NCBI RefSeq assembly: GCF_000764305.2
Contig: NW_025943634.1
Span: forward strand, 124,001 to 188,000
DNA: 64,000 bases
Reading direction: 5' to 3'
Source: Hyalella azteca
Taxonomy: Eukaryota; Arthropoda; Malacostraca; Amphipoda; Hyalellidae
In this document: piece after piece, positions 47,666 through 61,525 of the stretch
Layout: each line of letters opens with the position of its first letter
How positions within the stretch are numbered: position 1 is the first letter of the stretch
Notes under the pieces: generated by a model
Databases searched by the model: none
What the model saw: only the letters and a program-made list of their open reading frames with translations
What the model was told of the DNA's origin: nothing
Made by a program: the position numbers and the translations under genes

Positions 47666-50600
47666 TACCACCGAAAACGTGAGGCGTGAATCAGGTATTG
47701 AAAATTAGTTCGATATACTTAGCGTACGTTTAAATACCTCCTGAAGGAAATGGTGCACGGATTTTCCTCAATAGATTACTTGAATCATGCACCACAATCG
47801 AACATCAATCGTTATTCACATGTCACGTTCCAGCAAGAATTGTCATGCAAAGTCACTCTGGTTCGGCAATTTGCGACTAGATTCATCAAGTCACGTAAGG
47901 GTTTGGGAGGTTGGCCTTACAGGATAGCTACACAAGGTTCGTCTTGGGCGTATGTATGAGGATGAACTGCTGCCTAAATATAGAGAGCATAACTTGTTCA
48001 GCCTCGAGCAGCTGATGTTAGAAAGCCCAAACGCTCCATAACGCGATAGAAAATAAAATGCGCAAAGAAAAGCCAAACTTTTGGTGGATTTTAATAGCAT
48101 GACTGAATGTTTCTTAATTCAAATGACTTCTCTTAGACATTCAAATAACAGTTAACGCTCAGAGATGATCAGTTTTCAAGCATTCAATTGATTCATTCCA
48201 GCCGAATAGTAACAAGACATTTGAGACCAACATAATAAGGAACATTTAGTCTAAACTTCAACCGAGATTCGCATGCACAATTTTATCAATATTATTGCTA
48301 TGTGCCGTAACATCTAGAAAAACGATCAAGTTTGTCAAGAAATATAAGTCCAAATTAGGAAGTTCGAGGATAAAAGATTTGTGTAAAATGCAGATAGATC
48401 TTGTATACGAAATGAATCCAAATGATGATTCATTTAGATGATTCATATTGATGATTCTTAAATAATACAATCGTTGAAAAATAATTTAATTGATAACCAT
48501 TCCGTTATTAATTAAAAAAATGAATTTTAATTGTATTTTGCAGAGGTTTCGGTCGCATAGAACTTAATTCATAGTCAATTATTACAATCATGACACAACA
48601 ACTTATAACTCGGGAAACATGAATTTCCCAAGACGGAGCACTCGTTGAGCTGGAGAAAATTGCCACACAGGTTTCAGTTCATCGAATCCAGGAAGAAATC
48701 CAAAATAAGACACAGAAGAGCAAAGTGAAACAGTTCCGGCAGGGAAGAATTTCACATATTGCATTCTGCACTCAATATGAGAGCGGTGAAGTTTTGAGGA
48801 TGCAATTTCGCAACGCAGCAGCCTGTATTGATTGGCAATGTAGGAGATATTCGTAGAGTTGTCTCGTTAGGCCAGCGAAGAATGGCGGCCGCTCCGTAGA
48901 TATTGTATCGAATCGCGTGAGTTCTGGACAAACGGCTGCAGTGACTTCGAATTACAAGGTAAACTTGCTCCAAAAAATATGAGGAGCAATGGTAAACGTA
49001 AGGCCATTGAGAAAACAGAAAAATTTTAATAAAAGCATGGGATTCCAAGTGCAAGATGCTACTAAGCTATCATTAATATATGTTTTTCGCTAGATTAAAA
49101 AGGATCATTTATTACCTAATATAAAGAACTGGTAGAATAAAAATTTAATTGATTTACCACATGGCCAGTAAAAATTCAATAAGTATGTTATACAGTTTTC
49201 GCCCAGATAAGTATAACTTCTCAATACGTACATCAGAACGTTACGAAATTTACTATTTAACACAACAGTCAGCAAGAGGTAAGTTTTAAAGTTCAATGAA
49301 GTCAATACTTTTCAGCATTAACAAACATTTTAGGACAAGAATTTATTTTGAGGCATCGAAGAAACTGCAGTGTTATGAACATAATTTACAGCATTAAAAT
49401 TATTATATATAATGTACAGACTACACACAAGACACGCACAGACTACACCATGGTGCTTTAAAACATAATTATGAAGCGTCGTAAAGCACGAGTTCCAATT
49501 AAACAAGACCTGCGAATATGGCAAGGGTTGACTATGCCATTAATGGCAATTTGAATGCGCCGAGCCTCCGTCGTCTGGTGACACGGTGAACCGAAATTTC
49601 AGTTTGGAAGAGAAGAAATTTTGTGAAGATACCAAGATATTTGAGGGCGATTTATTTACACATTCAGGTAAGAATAGCCTTACAGAGCAAAAAGAAGAGG
49701 GACTTGTGTTCATGTGCATGAAGGGTTGACACTAACAAGGCCATAAGCAGTCTAGGGGCGTCGCAATATGAATATTTGACATGAAATAGAGCCATATTAC
49801 CCCGGCATATGCTGCGAACCGTTGAAAAACCACTAATGATCTTCTTTTTTTGATCATCATTATCATCATTCAATTTAGGTCTAAAGCAATTATAATAATG
49901 TTGATTACAATACACCAGATTAAAAAGTTCATTAAAAAATTAGTAACGCACGGATATTCGATGAAGAAAACGAATATTCAAGGAAAAAAATGGAAATTCG
50001 AAAAAGAAAATGGATTTTCAAAGAAAAATGCCATACAGAAATTTATAAATGTCAGAAATTACCTGAATCACCAGAGCCACCACTCTTGTGAAATCTGCCA
50101 GCGTCAGCAGAAGGCAGGATGCGGTGGAAAAGTTGCTTCACAACCTGAGGCATTGCATCCATTGCAGTGTTCACTTGCTTCTTCATTTGCTGACCTAACA
50201 TTTACTGATGAAACAGAACTGCATCTAATAAATCAAGCAGGCATACGCCTCACCGGAAACAGTTCTATTCAGGTGTTTTCTGATTGACGATGTAATCCGG
50301 AACTGAAACCAAACTGCCTTTGCTGCTCAATTACAGAATGTACGAAAGGAGAAAATTCGTTGCAGTCGACCTGCAGTTGATAAGTCATTTACACGAGAAC
50401 ACTGATTGAAATAACAAAGAACGTCAGGCTGACAATGATTGTCTTGCTTCGGATGGTAATGTTCGAACCAAAGACTAACAAACAATCACCATGCAGCTTC
50501 CACAAATCCAGAAATAATCCGAAATCCAATACACTCTCCCCGGGACTTTATCTATCGGCCTCATTAGCGGTCACGACTCCTGAGTACTGCACAGAAACAA

Positions 50601-51851
50601 TTGACCTGTAAAGAACGAATGATTTTCTGGTCCTGTTTTCAAAAAGATTGCAAATTGCCAATACGCAAGTACTAAGAAAAATAATTCATAGAATTGACGA
50701 AGAATAATCCATTACAAGTGATCTGGCAACTTCTGATAGTCATTTAAAATTCATGAATTTTATATATAAAAGCTCTAATTACATAAATATAATAAAATAT
50801 AAAAATAAAATACAATATGATTTCGTACTCACGAAATACGAAATTTAAAATTTTGAAATGCATAAAGGAAGATTTTCTAATTGAAAGTTCAAGAATTCAA
50901 AATTGGAGAATTGTTAGGTATTCTGGTATAATTTTAGGTTTGAATGTTTTATTTCAATAAGTGGAGTTTTAATGGAGGATCTGGACTTAATTGGAGGCCC
51001 AAATAAATCTTCTGTCTTGGAACCTCGCAGCGGCATTACTAACGGAGAATTTAATTTGGCGGTTCAGAAAATTGAGAAATTTGATAAGATGACTTATAAA
51101 TGGCACAGAAATTACGATTTCGAACATAAGCAATGGAATCTTGACTCCGTAAATTGTAGAAATTCAATTTTTAAACCAAAAACTGAAGTATAAGTTTAGA
51201 ACTTAAATATAAAGAAGCTCCGTGAGAAACATGTTGTGTAGACTTTATATTACTTTATTATTAAAGATACTGTTCCTTGCTGTCTTAAGCTAAGACGAAT
51301 GAAGAAAAATTGCGTCAATTGAAATTACATCAATTTTACAGGCAAACTATAAGTGAAAAATTTAAATGGTTGCTTATAACGGAATAACTCGCAACGCCGA
51401 TTATAGATTATAGAATATAGATTTTATTAGATTATTATATTATTATAGATTATAGATTATAGAAGATTATATTTAAATTCAAAATTAAACACAGTATTTA
51501 CACAAATCCATCGTAAAAATCGTGACAAAAACTGAAGCTGTAATCACCATTAAAACAAAAATTTAAATTTCAAGTAACAATTTCAGAAATGTGATGACCA
51601 ACAATATTAAACAAATTGCAAGCAACCATCCAACGCCAAGAAATGAAAATAAATCAATTGTTATAAAAATTATATTGGGTATAATTTTTTAGATGACTGA
51701 TAAGAACAGCGCCCACTCATCTAAGTTCAACAAACCACAAAATAATGCAAGATTTAATACAAATTCGGATAAAAATTTCTGTGGCACTTCCAGTCTGGTA
51801 TCACAGGAAGAAAAAAATCTGATAAGGAGGAGGGGCGTATCGAGGAGCGCC
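47666..51851. other. Non-coding stretch with one candidate small ORF
   Basis: AT-rich. The 145-codon frame at 49,850-50,287 starts in a low-complexity ATC-rich tract, is not beyond chance and is not annotated as a gene. A small ORF at 50,972 is listed separately. Short repeats of ATTATAGATTATAGA occur at 51,400-51,465. Confidence 0.4.
50972..51193 (+). CDS. Candidate small ORF, unidentified
   Basis: 73 codons from ATG (context TTTTAATGG) to TAA. The peptide starts MEDLDLIGGPNKSS and has a charged, aromatic middle (KIEKFDKMTYKWHRNYDFEH), which is unusual for random AT-rich frames. No signal peptide, membrane span or motif is visible. It could be a genuine small protein, an exon or a transposon relic; chance is also plausible. 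Confidence 0.2.
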   Translation: MEDLDLIGGPNKSSVLEPRSGITNGEFNLAVQKIEKFDKMTYKWHRNYDFEHKQWNLDSVNCRNSIFKPKTEV

Positions 51852-52140
51852 ATAAGTTGAATGTTAAAAATAATAAGTTAATACTAAAAATAAGTTGAAT
51901 GTTAAGAATAATAAGTTAATACTAGAAATAAGTTGAATGTTAAGAATAATAAGTTAATACTAGAAATAAGTTGAATGTTAAAAATAATAAGTTAATACTA
52001 GAAATAAGTTGAATGTTAAAAATAATAAGTTAATACTAAAAATAAGTTGAATGTTAAAAATTAATGTTAAAACTAAAAATGAGTTGATTGTTAAAAATAA
52101 TAATTTATTACTTAAAATAAGTGGAATGTTGAATGTTAAG
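51852..52140. repeat. 38-bp AT-rich tandem repeat, about 7.5 units
   Basis: Unit ATAAGTTGAATGTTAAAAAT followed by AATAAGTTAATACTAGAA. Units begin at 51,852, 51,890, 51,928, 51,966 and 52,004, then become irregular up to about 52,140. Each unit contains two AATAAGTT words, so it may have arisen from a 19-bp precursor. Confidence 0.93.
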
Positions 52141-53160
52141 TTAAACAGACTAGTCGAGGAAAAATTGGGGACGTTTAAAGCAAAATTATGAAACTCTTGT
52201 GGACGATTTTATATCAAAATTAAATCATGATACGAAGGAATTAAATAAAAATTTACTTTAAATGTTTTCTTCATTTTTTTATGTGCTGCATAGAACGCTC
52301 TTTTTCACATATAAAACCATTGAGTAATTCTACACGACAACAAATACGCATAAAAATGCGCGTTTTAAAACCAAAAAAGTCAAATTTCAACTTTTTTGGG
52401 GAGAGCAGATGGTTAACCAAGTACGCTTCATATTTCAGTTATGTTATCTGAAATTTGGTTTCAAGGATGAGGCCTAAAATGGAAGAGTGAATAATCGAAA
52501 GTTAAATGTAATTGAACGCACAAGCAGCACGTGGATTATACAAACTACATCCTATGTTTTGAATGCAATTTCTGTCCAAAAATCAGCTTCGATCGAAATA
52601 GATCATTTTTACTGTTCAAATTTAATAATTTTTCTTTTAATTCGGCAGGAAAACCTACATGAACAAGGGATATTTTAACGATTCTGATGTTTAATCACCG
52701 AATATTTAAATATTTTACAGACGTGTGAAAGCATTACTATCAGCTGACTACATAACTTATTGGATTGTGTGAACTCAGACGAGTATTCCATGCATTTAAC
52801 TTTATTTTAAAAAGATTTGGAGCATCACGAGAAAATTCATGCAGAAATCGTCCTCTCTGCAACATAGACATGTGATGATATGTATTAGCAAAGAAATGCA
52901 ATTGACTTTAGTACATTCTTCACTGTCAAGACTATTATTTATGAATACTTGAAGATAATGCAAAATTTTTTATAATATAACTGCATATATTTTACATCAA
53001 CATTATAGTTTTAGAGATAATTTAGTATAATTATTCACTAAATTGCACATTCGGAACACAGTCAAGCAATAGTAAATACTATAATGTGTTATCTTCAGGC
53101 AGCGAAATTTTTTGCACAACCTTACATAACGAAGTCCGGCGACGCACTGACTCTCCTGGG
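52141..53160. other. Non-coding stretch
   Basis: AT-rich. No repeats or coding signal that I can support. Confidence 0.5.
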
Positions 53161-53400
53161 CCGCCGCCGCTTAATAAGATGCTTCCGAAATGTAAGCTTA
53201 AAATATAATAAGATGCTTCCGAAACATAGGATTGAAATAAGATAAGATGCTTAAATTAAAAAATGAGCTTGAATAAGGGTATGATGCTCACGAAACATAG
53301 GATTAAATTAGGATAAGTTCCTCGCAAAAAAAAGGAATAAAATAGAATAAGATACTCCCAAAATACCGGCAAATGATAATGAAAATACCGGTAAAAAATG
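53161..53400. repeat. Degenerate tandem repeat, about 40 bp
   Basis: AATAAGATGCTTCCGAAA recurs with decay: AATAAGATGCTTCCGAAATG, AATAAGATGCTTCCGAAACA, GATAAGATGCTTAAATTAAA, GTATGATGCTCACGAAACA and AATAAGATACTCCCAAAATA. Units are irregularly spaced and AT-rich between the words. Confidence 0.75.
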
Positions 53401-53924
53401 TAAAAGAGATCTCACGGAACATAATTGAACTTTTTCGTGTATACGATTAGGGGTAACGTCCTTCAATTAACATGGAGCTAGTGAATGAAAATAACAAAAT
53501 TAAGAACTAAAATAGAAAATAACGGTAAGTAATATTTGTGTTGAATCATATGCTTCTAATAATAAACTTGGATTTGAATTTTCACAATTAGCCACTAACT
53601 GATGAATGAAAAATATCAAATTGAGCACTTAGTTTAATACGCTCTGAAAATTTTAAAATAATTTGATAATTCAATCAAAAACATGAATTAAGCTAAGCTA
53701 GAAAGCCATCACCGTGATGGTCGCAGCCAACATCCACATCACTTCTCTATCTAGAGTTGACCCTTTTGGCCTCATGTTTCTATAGCAACTGTTTCCTGGA
53801 AGCCTGCAAAACACCTTTTGTTAGCAGCGAAGAGAAAGGCGGTTGGTTCATCTTAAAGGCGAGACGCCTTTAAACAAAATCTAAGATTCTAATTAATACT
53901 TCCTGATATTAATACTTCTTGATA

Positions 53925-54137
53925 CACTGTTAGAAAAATTACCGTTAACGGTATTATACCGGCGTTTCAGTGGCCGGTCAGCACGTGAAAGAAACACCGT
54001 GTCGCCGTTTTTATTCTAATTTAACACTAGAAATCCGTAAAACATCTGATAAAAACGGCGAAACAGTTTATTTTCACGGGGCCACCGGCCACTAGAACGC
54101 CAGTGGGACCGTTTTTTCACCGTTTTTTCTAACAGTG
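53925..54137. mobile_element. 213-bp MITE with TA target duplication (Tc1/mariner-like)
   Basis: The terminal inverted repeats are identical for 14 bp (CACTGTTAGAAAAA and complement) and imperfect for about 85 bp inward, leaving a loop of roughly 45 bp. Both ends are flanked by TA (53,923-53,924 and 54,138-54,139), as expected for Tc1/mariner insertions. It shares GTGGCCGGT and CGCCGTTTTTA blocks between arms. No coding capacity. The exact family was not identified. Confidence 0.85.
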
Positions 54138-54139
54138 TA

Positions 54140-55353
54140 ATAATGCCTTCCGGGGTTCAACGTGTAAACAAATGAAGCTTTCTCAGGTTTATTGCCTTTA
54201 CTTTGCTCTAGGGTTTATACTTTCCGCTACCAACACGGTTAACACAAAAATATTTCTCATCTTATGTTCTATTTACTTGAGGCTTCACAGGTATATTATC
54301 CATCTGTCGTTATACTGTACTTGAATTAAAGATATCTACATATATAATTAGATAGTTTACGAAATTTGCCACTAGTAGACAACAACATAAATATTTTCAT
54401 GAATGTATCAGACGTTCTCATCACACAGTCAATCTTGACCGATTCAACAATGTTTAATTCACTTCACTCATACCGACCCCCGTTCAATCTTCTTTTAGTT
54501 TTAAATTAATTCAGATATATTAAAAAACTGATGTTCAAATAACTGGACACATTGCCACGATTATTTAGCAAACACTCGAAAACTGGCATCAATCATAACC
54601 GATAATATCAAACAGAAAGTCGAGGAGTTTTCTCTGCCGAAAAGAGGCAGACCAAGAAAATGTTTTCCGCGTTCCCAAACTCGAGAAACCAAACACAATA
54701 TTTGGCAAACAAACCTGGACGGCAAGCAACTTGGTAGAAATATGACGTGATCCGTTTGGAAATATTCCAATAAATTGCATCAACAGGTAAGAAAGTGGTA
54801 AAAAATAATCTGTAGTTCGACGGAACTGCGACATTTTATTTCAATCTTTCAGGAGCAGAATAGAGTACCGTGTGAAATAGACATTCCGACGCATAAATTT
54901 TTTTGCATTCGTCTGATTTTAGCCTTGTAGTTTTGCCAATATAATTCATCAATATTAAAAAATATAAATTAATGCAACAATGGTATTTTGACGATGAACA
55001 TCAAAATTAAGTGAATTCTAAATTTGACTATGAACGCCCAAATTAGAACGTATTAAATTCTGCATAATCCTACAAAAATTAAAAGTTATTCTCCCTTTTC
55101 AAAGTTGACATGAAGCCATTCAAGTTTTAGCTGATACGGTGAGCCTGATTTCATTTATAAAAATTTCGGCAGATTCGTAGACGAAAATTTTGCCACCCCC
55201 CGGCACAAGGTTGGACGGTATTTCCCGTCCAACTCTCCCTAAATGAATGAATGGAAATATAAAATTAGATTCATTGGCCCTTGATTGCGTAACATTAATG
55301 TTGATAAGCACAGGCATCGCAAACTCACAACTTTTAATTAGGTTTGTCATGAC
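54140..55353. other. Non-coding stretch
   Basis: AT-rich with nothing identifiable. Confidence 0.5.
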
Positions 55354-55478
55354 GCGAAAGTCCCGCTAAGTTCTAATACTTGCACTTAATTACGTGGCAT
55401 CATTCAAAATATTGAAGCGAAAGTCCCATCAAGTTATAATACTTGCAAGTACTTACGCGGCATCACACAAAATATTAA
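55354..55478. repeat. 63-bp tandem duplication
   Basis: GCGAAAGTCCCGCTAAGTTC (55,354) recurs as GCGAAAGTCCCATCAAGTTA (55,417). Both are followed by TAATACTTGCA and by ACGTGGCATCA/ACGCGGCATCA and CAAAATATT. Two diverged copies. Confidence 0.85.
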
Positions 55479-58400
55479 CTGAAAAGTTATCTAAAAATTC
55501 TCAGATTATCTTAGCATACTCATTAGCATGATGAACATTATTTAGCATTAGCAACGTAGCAGGCTTTGTGACCTAAAAGCACATGTGTATAAGCAACATA
55601 AAATTGGTATTTCAACCAATTAATAAGATTTCAAATGATTTTCAAATGATGAATTCTTATTTATCTTATTACATTTTCAAGATTTCAAATGATTTAATCC
55701 GATTTCACATACTGTAGGTCTAAGTTGAAATAAATAATTAATAACAAATTGAATTAATCAGTTGATCTATCACTTCTACGGCGATAACAGAAAAATGCGA
55801 GTTCTTTTACGGACGATTTTTGTTCCTGCAAAAATTGCTGTTATATGCATAAAGTTAATATTAAAATTAATGATTATTTAAACAATGAATTGCCGTGAAA
55901 CATTTTATAGACATATGAATGTAGGTGTACAAGCCAGAATTCGAAAATTACCCTGAATGCATCGTTGCCGCACGGCCGCATCGTGCCAGCAGCCACGCAA
56001 AATCCATTCATTAGCGTTCGTTCAAAAAACAATTCATTAGCGAATTTGAGCAAGAGGTCCAGCAGCGGTCGTTTTATGACTCACCGAGGCCGCATATAGT
56101 CGAGCTATGCTCGCTTGGAGGCCAATATACCCGGACACTTGCTGTAGTCAAGTTGGCGTGTAGCTTTCCTTGAAAGATTTAGACCCGCCCGCTGTTAGCC
56201 CGACTGCGTACCCAATGACCCCGACGAACGGTGCGGGATTGAATTTTTTGTCTGACTGCAGGGCGCAATCTGATTTCAATGAGGAATAATTATTTAAAAG
56301 ACCGGATGTATTCAGTAGATGAATTATTCAGTCTTGATGCGATTGCCGTTTCAATTTCCCCATTGGATTTGAATCGTTGAGACAGGTACAGAAAAATTTG
56401 CCTGTTACAGGAATCGTTCCCGGTAATATTAGGGGCCGTGCGAACAGTGAATCAAAAGGAAAGCAAAGACTTTATTTCATGCAAGAAGCGCTATGGGTAC
56501 ACAAAGAGGACAAGTACCCCCCCCCCCCCAAAAGATAACAAGTACGCCGCAATGTAACTTGCGTTAGAGTTACTCGGACATAACGGTCAACGTCTTATCC
56601 TTTTACCACTAATATAACTCTCATGTATTACCACCCTTGACAAATGCTGTCTTACGTATAAATGCTTATCGAATCCCTGTCCTAATGCAGGTTCAGGTAG
56701 AAATATCTAACAAGTCTATGTGCGCATAAACGTGCCTTCGATCTGACACCTGCGTAAATGCATTAAATTGCACTTTCAAAGCTACATTGTACTGCAATTC
56801 GTAATTTCAAAGAGTAAGGCAAAACCTTTAATAAATAACAAAATTAAATATCCAAGAGAATAAAGATATAATATAATAGTATCATATAAATCGTATAACG
56901 GAATACAATAGCGAGGTCACTCACTCATATGCATAGGCAGCGTCACTCGAATATTCTCACATCCGATGCACATTTCAGCGTACTCTTGATCTTACCTAAA
57001 AGGTCAGAGAGAGAGAGAGATATGAATATAGGATGGTTTTTTGCACCACTGAATACTACAGTTATTCAACACACGCATCAATAAATATAAATAAATAGTA
57101 TACATATATATTATTCAATTTATGGAAACATGGAATGAATGCCTTAGAAACCTCATACTAAAGTACAGAAATAATAGACGCTTGATTAAAGGGATACATT
57201 TTGTAATCATTACTTAATGAATGTGATTTATTACTGAAAGCGCTGCACCATGCACACACACCCGATACTTGATATTATTATCATGTATAAATGTAACTAA
57301 TCCGCGTATCACGTTTGCAGAACCAATTTTGAAAAACCTACCTAAAGTTTCTTACCCCTATTTACTCAAAAACTAATGTCACAATGTAGGCCAAAGTTCA
57401 TAAACAATATAATGTTCAATTTTACATTCAATGAATGATACCTTATCGGTATGACCAAAACAATAATCCAGAAGCGCTCAAACTGGATTTATCATACTTG
57501 GTATCAGAAGTAATTGTTTAATTGTCATGGTAATGATAGGAAAATGTAATTTGATGAAAAGAGTTAAGAACATACCAGGAAATGGAATCAGATTTAACTT
57601 GCCTGCTGCCAGAAAGGAGTTCATAATTTTTCACATCTCATCGGTTTGACTTTAAGCGAATGTTTAATTAAAATTATCAACCAAACGCTTAAAAAGTTCA
57701 TCCATGGTGTGAACATAACCAAGTGTATATCTATTATTGAAAAAGTGTGCGTAACTAGTATAACTAGTAGAAAAAAACGCTTCACTATTATATCTGACAT
57801 AAAAATTTCTGACCGAGAGCTTCCAAAAATCCGCCAAGGATTTGAAGCCATGTCCTCAGATATACCAGCAAACTTTTTGCCATTAAAATAATCCTAAGGG
57901 CGACCGAATCGGTGCGTAAACCATAAATATTCAGCCATCACGAAACACCAAATTCTACAGGAATGAATGCATTCCAACAGAGTAAAGCCCCCGAGTTCCT
58001 GATGCTAGGGCAAAAATTCGGCGAAAAAACTCGTCGCCAGATAAAGCTGCTTCTGCTACGTTGGCCAAGAAGAAGCTTTAGCACCGTAGAATACATCGTT
58101 GGATATAATAAAAATTACTTGCTCGATATTACTTATGCTTGTATCTATATTTATAAAGCACAACACGTATTCAGTTCATAGCATGCAAACTGTGGTGTTC
58201 ATGGATTATCTCAATAACCCCAGATCGCAGAAAGCAAGAGTTTTATAGGTGGTCACTTTCAGCTGCAGGTGGGATTTAGTTTAAAGCAGAAAGCCAAATG
58301 TTTCTCCCTTCGAGGGTAAACATAAACAATCCCTACAGCTCCCCTCAGGCACAGAGTCGTTGAAAGACCTGCAGCGCTGCTGCTGTACACAGCGTCCGCA

Positions 58401-61000
58401 TGAAGATTAATGCACAGAGTGGCTCTCTTTCACGCGCGCCCCTCCGGTCAGTTGGTGCAGAATAAAGCTGTACAAAATACTTCTTCAGCCTCAGAAAAGC
58501 TGTCTTTCAAGACATTAAATAAATTACTGATAGTGTTTATGGGCATAAAAAAATGCTCCATCAGCCTTCAGAAACGCTTTTGTTCAAGGCGATAAGAAAA
58601 TTAGTAATAGCGTTAACACTTTATAATCGATTTAACAACTGAATGTGTAAGGCCATCAATTTCTAAAAAGTAGTTATTAGACTTTAATGTAATAGTTTTG
58701 TACAGCAACATGTCACTCATGACAGTGCAGAAAATAGTCACCAATAAGCAATATTAATTAGTCATATATTGAACGATATAAGGCAACACTTCATCTATGA
58801 AACAGAAAGTGTCACGGAAATCCATCTAGAAAGTTTTTTCTCGACTACATGAGGTGACATTGCGGTTTCAGGAGCGCTGCAGTTAAACATTGAATACCCT
58901 GAATCGAGTAAACCTTCCGAACACGTTAAAAATAAATTCAATTGGTATATATAAATTAATCAACACCAAATGTGTACAAGAAAGAGCTAGATGTCCTATT
59001 TGATATCAAAAATTAATGATTTCGGAAATGACAGCCGCAACAATTTCAGGAAGGTTCACACGAACAATGTTCACTAAATAGTGAAGCCGAGGCAGCGACG
59101 TTACTCAATAGACCGGCAGTTCAGGTCGCACTTAGCGGTTATCCTCCCCAAGTTATATCAATGAGAATTCGCTGCAGCGAGGGTCGCTTCAGTGAAAAAA
59201 TTACTGGAGTTTCAGGGCGCAATTGAGCGGCTGTTCCAGTCCAACATATCGCTTGTCACGGTAGCACTATGAGTCGACAGAACGGGAATGCTGATAGATT
59301 AAAGCGTTGCGCGACATCGATTGGTCTGCAGCTATCATTCTTAGGTCGATGCTGCGGTTCACGTTCTAATATCAGTCTAGAAATATTTCTTGGATTAAAC
59401 TTAATGACACCTCATAAGACGTTCAGGTTGAGGTCATTCATACTGCCTTTTACTCACGATCGTGATCCGTAATTTTAAATTCAATAATAAACTTCATAAG
59501 CATTAATTTGTAGAATTTGGCTACCACTATTGCCGCGGAGGGTTAAGACCTTAAAAATGTGCGTATTTTAGTTCGTGCATAGCATGAAAATACTCGTTTC
59601 GACTCGTACAATTTTAAAAAGTGTGCTCTACGTATATAGTCTTGTAGTAATTGACTGGCAGCCGCCAGTCAGCAGTCACATATTCAATTCAGTTGAGAAT
59701 CTCACTAATTACTCCCATGACCTCACTGGAATCTCAAATTAATAATTTGGTGTGAAGAGTCTTTGTCCCAATTGAAGATCGAATTCATTTAATTGATTAT
59801 TACAATTTTTTAACAAAATGTAAACGATCTGCAGTATGACAGACACTACAATTGACGGTAGTGAACACGATTTTGAACACAAAATAAGTTTGGCTTGAAT
59901 TCTAATGCAAACAGAGCACCTATCCGTTTAGATTTTATATTTTGCCTATCATAGCGTAACCTCTAATCACGTATTTCAAAAAATTTATAAATAATCACTG
60001 ATCATGATGATATGCCCGAAATCAACTGCCCAAATACCACTGTTTCATAAATTCTATACCTTGGCTCGAACATCTATATATGCTTGAAATTCTTAGAAGA
60101 TTATTCCACTATGTTCATGAACTTTACTAAATCAAATACTAAAATTATAAACCATACGGAATAAAATCTTAACCGAATCAAAGAGCATAGGGCAGTTCAA
60201 TATGGTAGAAAATGTAAACCAAATATCAGTATAGCATTCAGTAAGAAATGAGACGTAATCGTAACAATCTCACAGATTCTCTAGAGTTCGTTAGCACAAA
60301 ATGATCTGCGTTACATAGCGACCCCTGACGATTTATCGGAGCACAAGTTATTCTCGCGAGAAAAGAAGAGATCTTCGCAGATCTCCCTATAATCCGGGGC
60401 TAATCCGAGCAATTCTGAGAGCTTTTCAGTACTCGATGCTCGCTTTTTCAATAACCATTGCAGGAAAAGAAAAAAATGTTCACTCGTGGATCGCCAATTG
60501 AAGACAGGTCCCTAGAAACGTTAGTTTTACAATGTGTTAAGTAGTTAAATTACCGACGGATAAATGAAATAACATTTTCAAAAATCGGCCGAGCAAAGTT
60601 TGAAAGCTTTTCTGTGCGAGAAAGCTATTTAGCTATCCGAGAACGATGAAAAAATTGCAACTTTGAATTTGATACTAAGAATTCAAAAATATTCGAGGTC
60701 GAAGTTGAGAATTTACGATTTAAATTACGTGAGAGATTTTTGTATTAAAATACATTAAAAGCGTCACATAGGAGTGAACACAAATTAATAACAATATTAT
60801 TAAGTTATTTATTAACAAAAGTTTAAAATTAATTAAACAACGCATTGAACAATTGCCTTACAGTTGCTTACGTTACAAAATTAAAATTATTTCCTAAAAT
60901 TACAGGAGACGCTAGACCTCCAGGGCACCAAGATGGAATATGTGTAAACTGAAATGCTCGTGTAAATTAATGAGCTAATTAGTTAAAACATCTTATTTAC
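55479..61000. other. Non-coding stretch
   Basis: AT-rich with a GC-richer block at 55,960-56,240. There is a run of 11-12 cytosines at about 56,518-56,529 and (GA)n at about 57,007-57,020. The frame at 57,646-57,891 has protein-like composition but no supporting splice or start context. Confidence 0.4.
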
Positions 61001-61249
61001 ATTACATTGAAGCTAGCCGCGGTCTGAACATCGAATGTCTACCGTATTTTTCGCTCGCGTTCCTTGCCCGCGGCCAACCCAGCATGTGTCCTCACGACAA
61101 ATTACAAGCACAGGAATTATTGGAAATCGAAGTTCCTTCCTTCGTTGCCTCGCCTTCATCACAACCGCTCGTTCCCTGCCGACCAACTCGAGCATCTCAC
61201 GTCGACCCCGCGGTTATCCGACGACAATAATATTTCAAAGTTACACATA

Positions 61250-61525
61250 TTAAATTCTCTCTAAACTAATGAAATTAATCAATTGTTTCAAGAACAATAA
61301 CAATAACAGATGATAGGCACAGCCTGTATTGCGCTCAATGGCGGCCACCGATATTCCGCTCAAAAATTTCGACAATGTTACTCCGCGTACCATGAGTGAA
61401 CGTCGCCAGTCGCAGGCGTCGGCCACTCGAGCACCGGAAATTAGCAGGGATTTCGAGGAGCTTTTTAGGCTTCCGGGAGCCTGGGCTTCAATTATCACAG
61501 AGACGACAAAGATCAAAGCAAACAT
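61250..61525 (-). CDS. Candidate small secreted protein or peptide precursor
   Basis: 91 codons from ATG at 61,525 (minus). The N-terminus MFALIFVVSVIIEAQA is a textbook signal peptide with a small-residue cleavage site after AQA. It is followed by a Ser/Lys-rich stretch (SLKSSSKS), one Cys, a dibasic RR and little else. A fair splice acceptor (TTTTTTCTGAACGAATGTAG) lies just before the ATG, compatible with a 5' UTR exon upstream. Against it, the same bases are open on the plus strand (61,338-61,556) with equally protein-like sequence, the Kozak context is poor, and no family is recognised. The block 61,000-61,650 is richer in GC than its surroundings, which alone lengthens open frames. Confidence 0.22.
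   Translation of the reverse strand: MFALIFVVSVIIEAQAPGSLKSSSKSLLISGARVADACDWRRSLMVRGVTLSKFLSGISVAAIERNTGCAYHLLLLLFLKQLINFISLERI

Noticed and set aside
49850..50287. 145-codon plus frame
   Set aside because: Begins in a low-complexity ATC tract. About one frame of this length is expected by chance in 64 kb of such AT-rich sequence, and no motif is visible.
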